Positions 57,265 to 64,000 of a stretch of 64,000 nt of DNA are shown one piece after another. Both the position numbers and the translations under genes were made by a program. The notes beneath the pieces were generated by a model that was not told the DNA's origin, searched no databases, and was given only the letters and a program-made list of their open reading frames with translations. Each line of letters starts with the position of its first letter. Within the stretch, counting starts at the first letter, position 1. The stretch lies in NCBI GenBank assembly GCA_021030915.1, contig JAGEMR010000047.1:124001-188000 (forward strand), written 5' to 3'. This DNA comes from Astrothelium macrocarpum. Its lineage: Eukaryota; Ascomycota; Dothideomycetes; Trypetheliales; Trypetheliaceae.

Positions 57265-58360
57265 TTACGTTTTCTTCTGCATGTACGCCAAGCCCGCAAA
57301 GGCAAGCCCTCCGGCAAGTACACCCAGAGTCATTAATCCGCGATCTTTTCCAGCCTTTTGCTTTTGCAATGCGTGCTTATATTCGCGTCTTAGTCTCCGG
57401 TGGGCTTCTTGCGCTTCTTTCTTCTCCCACTCATATAAAGAAGGATCGTGGGCCCATTCCCGGTACACAGGATCGGGTCTATCACTCCAGAGAGGTGAGA
57501 TCACAAGTGGTGCCAAGATTGTCGGATCTTTTTCCAACGCGAGAGATTGAGCAGTAAGGGCGTATGGCTCTATCCTCCAAGCATCAAGATCCTTCGGTCG
57601 ATTCCACGCCCGATCAATGTAAGCTCGCTGGTTTTGCCTATGCTCATAAGCTTGTCTATAATCGACGTATCGTGATTGGAGTGCTTGACCAGAGTCTAGT
57701 AAGAATGCCTCAAAAGCCTTTCTAACTGTAGACAAATAGATGAAGATGGATGGGCGCGATGAGACGTTAGTAAAGGAAACAGTTCAGATCTGCCTCAAGA
57801 ACAACATGACTTTCATCGGTATTGATAGGACGGACGACTAAATTAATCTCCAATCCACGGCTAGTGAGACTGATTCCCTCCTGTAAACGGCTGGATCCTG
57901 GGGAAGGCGTCGATCGTAATCCAATCGCCGACGAATATAAGAAGCAGTCGGGGGTAGGGGCTAAAATGCTACATTTATTGTCTTTGATTCGTTGGGAGTT
58001 CTGGAATGGTTGAGGCGGACCGTGGAGAACCCAAGCAAGTAGCGAGCGGTCGGGGGAATATTTCAGAATGGCCTCTTGTAGACGCCGGAAAGCCCGCCAT
58101 CCCTCTCCATATATCGGCGTCAAGGTCACGTCGAAAAGACCAATCAAGGAGTAAGCCCGGTCTTCGACTTTGGACGTCTGTCGATATGCTGCCCAGCTCA
58201 TCTTCTGCGCACCACTGAAATGCTGTAGGTTGGCAGAATTATCTAACATCGCAGGATCGATCCTGGTGATTTCAGAGAGGAGAAGTGCCAAGGACTTTTT
58301 TGTTCCAAGGAGCTCCCATTGTGAATCGAAAAAGTCGACTTCTCGCGGCGCGATGAGCTC
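57265..58360 (-). pseudogene. 5'-truncated HET-domain gene
   Basis: Two joined segments, 58360-57781 and 57725-57265, keep one frame for 346 residues. They begin at ELIAPREVDFFDSQWELLG, which is mid-way through a HET domain, and continue with LLLSEITRID, MSWAAYRQTSKVEDRAYSLI and GLFDVTLTPIYGEGWRAFRRLQEAI, the standard end of HET modules of the HET-E/D type. The C-terminal exon is charged and coiled-coil-like and ends in a hydrophobic segment (GVLAGGLAFAGLAYMQK). No sequence for the first half of the HET domain, including the YTWG and DQ.CI blocks, is visible. In-frame stops lie just upstream of 58360, and the AT desert starts about 280 bp away. It is therefore a remnant, probably cut by rearrangement or transposon activity. 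Confidence 0.75.
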
Positions 58361-58642
58361 CTGTATATCTCACTCCTCACTGCTTACAAGCATCAGAAAA
58401 GTGAGATCTGGGGCGCAGAAAATGGAGGCCTCTGAGCACGTAGACTTTGCTAGGGTCAGCAAACCACTGCCTACGATTGGTCGAGAGTCTTGACTCGGGT
58501 CTTACTAAGCCGGCTAGTCTAAAGACCTATAACGTCCCTGTTTTATTTCATATTTCTGTATTTCTTTATATTCTCATCTTTCGTTTTATATTTTTGTCCC
58601 TCCCCAACCGTGTCTCGATTCATTTCTCTTTCATATTTAAGG

Positions 58643-58734
58643 TAGGGTCTACCACGGTGGGTTGGGCCACCCCATCGGTTGGACCACGCTGTATATACGC
58701 TCAATATGCGATTCGTATTTAATTCATATACATT
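58643..58734 (+). repeat. Left terminal inverted repeat of element 1
   Basis: GC-rich outer 41 bp identical to the right end. The inner part matches with transitions only. Confidence 0.85.
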
Positions 58735-60435
58735 TAATTATGACAATTCAAAATTTTTTTTAAAATATAAAATTTGAAGAAAAATTATAAATTATTCAAA
58801 ATATATTTTTTGAAAATCGGTTCTTATTAATTCGTGAAATTATACACGAATTCAAAATATTTAAATTAATATTAATATATAAATTAAATAATAATATTTT
58901 ATAAATTAAAATCAACAAATTATAATAAATTTTAATAAATATTGAAAAATTAATTTTAATTTATTGAATTAAATGATATATTATTTCAGAAATTTTTTTA
59001 CGCGTTTATTATTGATTAAATTTATTAAATTTTTATAAAAAAAGCGTATTTATTATATATCTTATTTATATTTTATATAAATTTATTTTAAATCAATTAA
59101 TATCAATTAAATTGAATATTTTATCAAATGATATTCTCAGATTTATAATATATATATTGATCAATTTAAATTTATTCGTATAAATAGAATTATTATAAAA
59201 ATAATGAATCATTAATTTGATATATTTAAAATATAATAAAAAAAATATAAATATAATATTTCAGATATTTATAATATGAATAAATCAGAATTTAATATTA
59301 ACGAAAAATAATTATTTTAAATATTGATTTATTTTAATATAAAAAAAAAATAAAAAATTATAATGAACAAATAAAAATAAATTATAATGATTGAATATAT
59401 TAATATAATAGACGAAATTATTGTTATTTTTTTGATTTTTAAAAATATATAATTAAATTTATATTGATTTATTATAAATATATTATCAAAATATTATTTT
59501 ATAATTAATAAAAATAATTGAATATTAAATAAATTGATATTATATTGATTGATTAAAATTTTTAATTTTTTAATATATGAATAATATAAAAATTGTAAAT
59601 ATTTTTTATTATAAATAATCATGATAATCATACTCAAATTAAATTTATTATTTATTATATAAAAAATAAAATTAATTTTATAATTATATTATTATATTAT
59701 TTATATATATTTCAATTATTTGATATGAATATATTTTTTATATTCAAATAATATCATATAAATGAAATAATTATATTTAATATATTTAATATATAATATA
59801 GTTATATTTAAAATAAAATGAATTGAAATATTCATTTAAATATATAATATGATTATATTAAAAAAAAATATTCGTATTAATTTTTAAAATATAAATATAA
59901 TATTTTTAAATTATAAACGAATTTTAAATGAATTATTTCAAATTTAATTAAAATTATTTAAAAAAATTTTTATATTATTTAAAATAGATATTTTAAAATT
60001 TTTGTTATTAAAAAATTCTCTTTTAAAAATTATTGAATTTAATAAATTAAATAAAAAATTCATAAAAATTTTGAATAAAAATGATATAATTAATATATTA
60101 ATAAAATATTATATTGAATGTATAATATAATTTTACGAATTTTAAAATATTATAATTGTTATTATGATTAAATAATTGACAGATCAATCAGAATTTTTTG
60201 ATAAATAAAAACGTAATATTAAAAATAAAAAAATCGAATTAGAAAATATTAATATTTATATAATTATAAATATATTAAATATCGTATACGTTTTAAAAAT
60301 GAAATTTTATATAAAATATTATTATAAATGATTAATAAAAATTGTATTAAAAAAAGAAGAATTAAAAAAGATAAATTATGTATTTAATGATTTTTTAAAT
60401 AATTCAGATTTAGATTAAAAAAAAATGAATATAAA

Positions 60436-60526
60436 ATATATACGAATTGAATACGGATCGCATATTGAGTGTATATATAATGTGATCCAACCGATGGGGT
60501 GGCCCAACCCACCGTGGTAGACCCTA
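60436..60526 (-). repeat. Right terminal inverted repeat of element 1
   Basis: Reverse complement of the left end; see the element entry. Confidence 0.85.
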
Positions 60527-60691
60527 TTTCTGCCATTGGCCGTTCTTTCTCCGGTTTTCTTTTTTTATTTATTTTCAAAATCTCTTTTTATTCCGTTATT
60601 GATATTATCATCTGACGTATCTTTTTATCCGTTTTAAAATTCTCTTTTTTTTTGACAAAATTTTTCCCGTTTTAAAATTAATTCAAAATCG

Positions 60692-61145
60692 TATATCGTG
60701 ATCCACCGTCGCATGAGACGCACCATCACAAAAGACGCTTTTTATCTACATTCCGTATATGATTTAAATTTCTCATTCAATCATATATTTAAATCCAAAT
60801 TTAAATTATCTGATAAAATATTAGATATATAAATTATTTTCTTTAATTTAAAAATTTTAATTATTATTTTATATAATCATTTATGATATTATTTTATAAA
60901 TCATTTTCATTTTATTTATAATTTAATATTATATATGAAATTTTAAAATATTTAATAATAATATAAATAAATGAAAATTATTTTTTTGAAAATATATCAA
61001 AAATAATTAATATTTAAAATTTATATTTTATAATTTCAGAAGAATTTTTTGATGTTATGAATAATAATTATGAATTATATATAAAACGCAGATAAAAAAC
61101 GTCTCATGCGATGGTGCGTTTCATACGACGGTGGATCACGATATA
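60692..61145. mobile_element. Second, MITE-sized TIR element (about 454 bp)
   Basis: CGTGATCCACCGTCGCATGA near 60697 recurs in reverse complement ending near 61140, extending to about 68 bp per arm, with mostly transition differences between arms. TA-rich flanks hide the exact target duplication (probably TA). The centre is AT-only and non-coding. The sequence differs from element 1, so this is a second family. Confidence 0.75.
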
Positions 61146-61304
61146 TATAATTCTGTCTTTTTATTTAATAATTTCAAATTTTTGATTTTTTATATTTCAA
61201 TTATATATCATTATTTATTTATTTTTTTTTATTTGGATATTTTTTTGATTTTTAATTAAAATCAGATATAATCGATATATTATGATTATCTGAAAATATA
61301 AAAA

Positions 61305-61305
<1 letters not shown>

Positions 61306-61330
<25 letters not shown>
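61306..61330. repeat. (TA)n microsatellite
   Basis: About 12 uninterrupted TA dinucleotides inside the AT desert. Confidence 0.8.
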
Positions 61331-61336
<6 letters not shown>

Positions 61337-61747
61337 GAATAAATCAAAGATCAAATCTGATATTATTAACAAAATTATATCTGATATTATATAATATATA
61401 AAATTATCATCAGAATTTCTTATAATATATAAAAAATCATAATTCAATTTATTTTATTAATTTTCAATAATATATTATGATTTTATTAAATAATAGAAAA
61501 TTTTAAATATTAATTAAATTTGAAAATTCTAATATTATAATCAATATTATATTATATAATAAATGATGAAAAATTATATAAAAATGATAAATAATAATAT
61601 AATTACAATTCCAATTTTATATCAGATTTTTTATCATATAATTTGGATTTTTTATTTTTGGATTAATCCAATTAAATATTTTTATTTTATATTATTTTTT
61701 AATAATAAATATATTCATATATCGTTGATCATGTTTTTAATTTGAAT

Positions 61748-61831
61748 AAAATATTTTTGATTATTTTTATTTTGAAATAATAAAATAATAAAATATTTTT
61801 GATTATTTTTATTTTGAAATAATAAAATAAT
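61748..61831. repeat. Tandem duplication, 42-bp unit, two copies
   Basis: A 42-bp unit beginning AAAATATTTTTGATTATTTT and ending near AATAATAAAATAAT occurs twice in direct succession with essentially no differences. It is therefore younger than the surrounding decay. Confidence 0.75.
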
Positions 61832-63700
61832 AAAAAAATAATATTCTGAATTATATCAATTATTATATTATATCAATAATATCGAAAATGTCTTATCAAT
61901 AATAATTTTATAATTTTTATTTTTTTTAATAGATCTGAATTTATTTTAAAATATTTTTAATCAGATATATATTTTTTATTAAATTTTTAAAATATGAATT
62001 AATTTATATTATAAAAATGAAAATAAAAAATTGAAAATTTATTGAAAATTGAATTTAAAATTTAAAAATTCGTCATAAATATGATTAAAAAATCTGATAT
62101 TAATTATATATAAATTTATATATTTTCTATTAAAATTATAAAACTTCAGAATAAAATGATATTATCAATAAATTCAGACCGATATATATAAAAAAAAAAA
62201 TAAAATTAATTTTTGAAATTTCGAAATTTATATAAATAAAAATAAATATTTGATAATAATAAAATTAATACAATTTATATAAAATATGATTATATAATAA
62301 AACGATATTTTTTATAAATTATCTAAAAAAAATATATATATTTAAATCAAATTCAATAAAAATATATTTATATTAATTATTATCTTTTTTTTATATAAAA
62401 AAATAATGAATAACGAATTTTACGAATTTATAATAAATATATATTAAAATTAATAATCATATGATAATATTTCATATTTAAAGAATTTGATATATCGCAA
62501 ATAAATTGTTAAAAAAATATTTTTTTTTTATAATTCAAATTAGACGTTTACGGAATATAAAAAAATATTAATAAAAAAAAAAAATTATAAAAACGATTTT
62601 TAAAAAAAAAATAAAATATCAAATTTTTAATAAAATTAATATCATTTTAAAACATATTTTAAAATTCAAATTAAAAAAAAAAATAATTTATATAATTATT
62701 TTGATATTAATTAATTGATTAATTAATTTGATTTTACATTTTTATAAACACATTATCAATCCATAAAAAATCTTTATTAATTAATTATAAATTATTATTC
62801 ATATAAAAATTAAACAGATTCTCATTCGTTTTTGATAAAATATTTCTATCACTATTTTTTATTATTTCTTCTAATATTTCAATCTATTATTTTAATAAAA
62901 TATCGTTTATATTAATAATTTAATGATTTTATTATTTATTCCAATTTTAATGGAAAAAAAATAATATAAAATTAAGTTAATTTTAATTTTTTTTTATTTT
63001 AATAGCGAATTTAATCATTTATTTAATCGTTTTTTAATCAAATTTTCATTTTTTTTATTTTTCATTTATTTTTAAAAATTATATTATATTCTTTTATTGA
63101 TTTAAATTGATGATTTTTATCTTCTATTTTTTTTTAAATTCATTTAAAATAATAAAATAAAAAATATTATATTATTTCAATTTCTTCATATTTATATTCG
63201 GAATTTTTTATTACACTAATATATTATAAATAATTATTCAATTTATTATATTTTATATATAATTGGATAAAAATTCTAATTTCTATTTTATTATATTAAT
63301 TATAAAGGATTTTTATATGACCATTTAATAGATTTTTATTCAATTTTTTATTTTTTTGATTTATTTTATATCATCTGAATATTTTTAAATATATTTTTTT
63401 TATTGATTATTATTATTTAAATAATTCTTTATAAATATTTATAAAAAAAATAAATTGAATTGATTTTTTTGATTATAATTATTTTTATTATTTTATCTAT
63501 TCTTTCATTATCAATAATTCTATTATATATTAAAATTTATTGAAATTTTATTTAAATTTTTCTGATTATTAATATTTTTATATTATGATAAATGATTTAA
63601 AATATAATATTTTTTGATTTAATCAGATTCTGAATTTATTTAAAAATTCATTTATTATTCATCAATATTTATATTTTAATATAATAAAACCGATTTGAAA

Positions 63701-63787
63701 ATATATATTGAATTAAATTTTTTAATATATATTGAATTAAATTTTTTAATATATATTGAATTAAATTTTTTAATATATATTGAATTA
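63701..63787. repeat. Tandem repeat, 24-bp unit, about 3.6 copies
   Basis: Unit ATATATATTGAATTAAATTT plus four T/A bases repeats at 63701, 63725, 63749 and 63773 without visible mismatches. Confidence 0.8.
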
Positions 63788-64000
63788 TTCATATTTCAAT
63801 ATATAAAATATCCGTAATAAATATTCGTCTAATAGATATTTTTTTTTTATTTTTTAAATTAAATAAAAATCAATTTATTTTCATTTTATTATTATAATAA
63901 AAATTGTTTATATATATATCAAATTGATTTTTTTTTAAATAAAATTATTTTTGATTTAATAATTTTAAATTTATCATTAATAATATGATTCATAAAAATT

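Larger units (their letters stand above)
58643..60526. mobile_element. RIP-decayed DNA transposon with about 90-bp terminal inverted repeats
   Basis: TAGGGTCTACCACGGTGGG at 58643 recurs in reverse complement ending at 60526. The outer 41 bp of the two ends are identical. The inner part continues to about 58734 and 60436, with differences that are almost all C/T or G/A. TA at both edges fits a TA target duplication as in Tc1/mariner/pogo (Fot1-like) elements. The 1.88-kb length fits a transposase gene of that class, but the interior is now almost only A and T with no ORF. The ends contain an internal hairpin GGTGG-N6-CCACC. Confidence 0.8.
58735..64000. other. AT-rich desert (RIP-type isochore), no genes
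   Basis: Apart from the GC-containing ends of the two TIR elements, nearly all bases are A or T, with long stretches lacking any C or G. No reading frame of coding character exists; ORFs such as 61563-61745 are compositional. Such blocks in ascomycetes are transposon graveyards made by repeat-induced point mutation and often lie at centromeres or subtelomeres. It runs off the window end. Confidence 0.85.

Noticed and set aside
61563..61745. 60-codon ORF in the AT desert
   Set aside because: Ile/Tyr/Asn/Phe-only composition is what random A/T sequence yields.
58735..64000. Mitochondrial DNA insertion as explanation of the AT-rich end
   Set aside because: No mitochondrial gene, tRNA or intron motif is present. 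TIR elements and transition-type decay fit a nuclear transposon graveyard better.

Overview
The window looks like nuclear DNA of a filamentous ascomycete, most likely a leotiomycete (Helotiales/Sclerotiniaceae-like). The reasons are short GT-AG introns of about 45-130 nt, HET-domain and STAND (NLR-like) genes, a highly reducing polyketide synthase (HR-PKS), and an extremely AT-rich block with RIP-type C:G-to-T:A decay. The lineage is inference; the gene content is read from the sequence.

Layout. (1) 1-3.0 kb is housekeeping: the 3' end of an unknown gene, ribosomal protein eL6 and proteasome receptor Rpn13. (2) 3.4-14.4 kb is an accessory block: a HET gene, a UstYa-like membrane oxidase candidate, a secreted precursor of 14 kexin-cut EPFEGI-type repeats, a DHA2-type MFS exporter and an F-box protein. 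The middle three genes resemble a minimal cyclic-RiPP (dikaritin-like) locus and are the strongest novelty candidate. (3) 15-25.3 kb is housekeeping again: GNA1, ORC1, an uncharacterised fungal protein, prefoldin subunit 5 and a GCN4/CPC1-type bZIP with apparent uORFs. (4) 26.9-44.4 kb is accessory: a rhodopsin-like (Pth11-type) membrane protein, a decayed minisatellite, an FSH1/LovG-type hydrolase divergent from an HR-PKS that keeps every domain but carries two in-frame stops, and a DyP-type peroxidase. (5) 45.5-58.4 kb is a presumptive allorecognition/immunity segment: a Goodbye-type STAND ATPase with TPR-like repeats and a ZZ-like zinc finger, an AAA+ ATPase, a DUF7708-like STAND relative with a degenerate P-loop, and a 5'-truncated HET gene. 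(6) 58.6-64 kb is an AT desert without genes. It holds two TIR elements whose ends still contain GC-rich inverted repeats.

How the genes may work together. In the RiPP candidate, the precursor would enter the secretory pathway, be cut after Lys-Arg, be oxidised by the UstYa-like enzyme and be exported by the MFS protein. In the PKS locus, the FSH1 hydrolase would release the polyketide because the synthase ends in an ACP without a thioesterase; the two stops suggest this pathway is off, or that the sequence has errors. Exon boundaries were placed by eye from GT/AG sites, reading-frame continuity and family conservation; no alignment or search was run.
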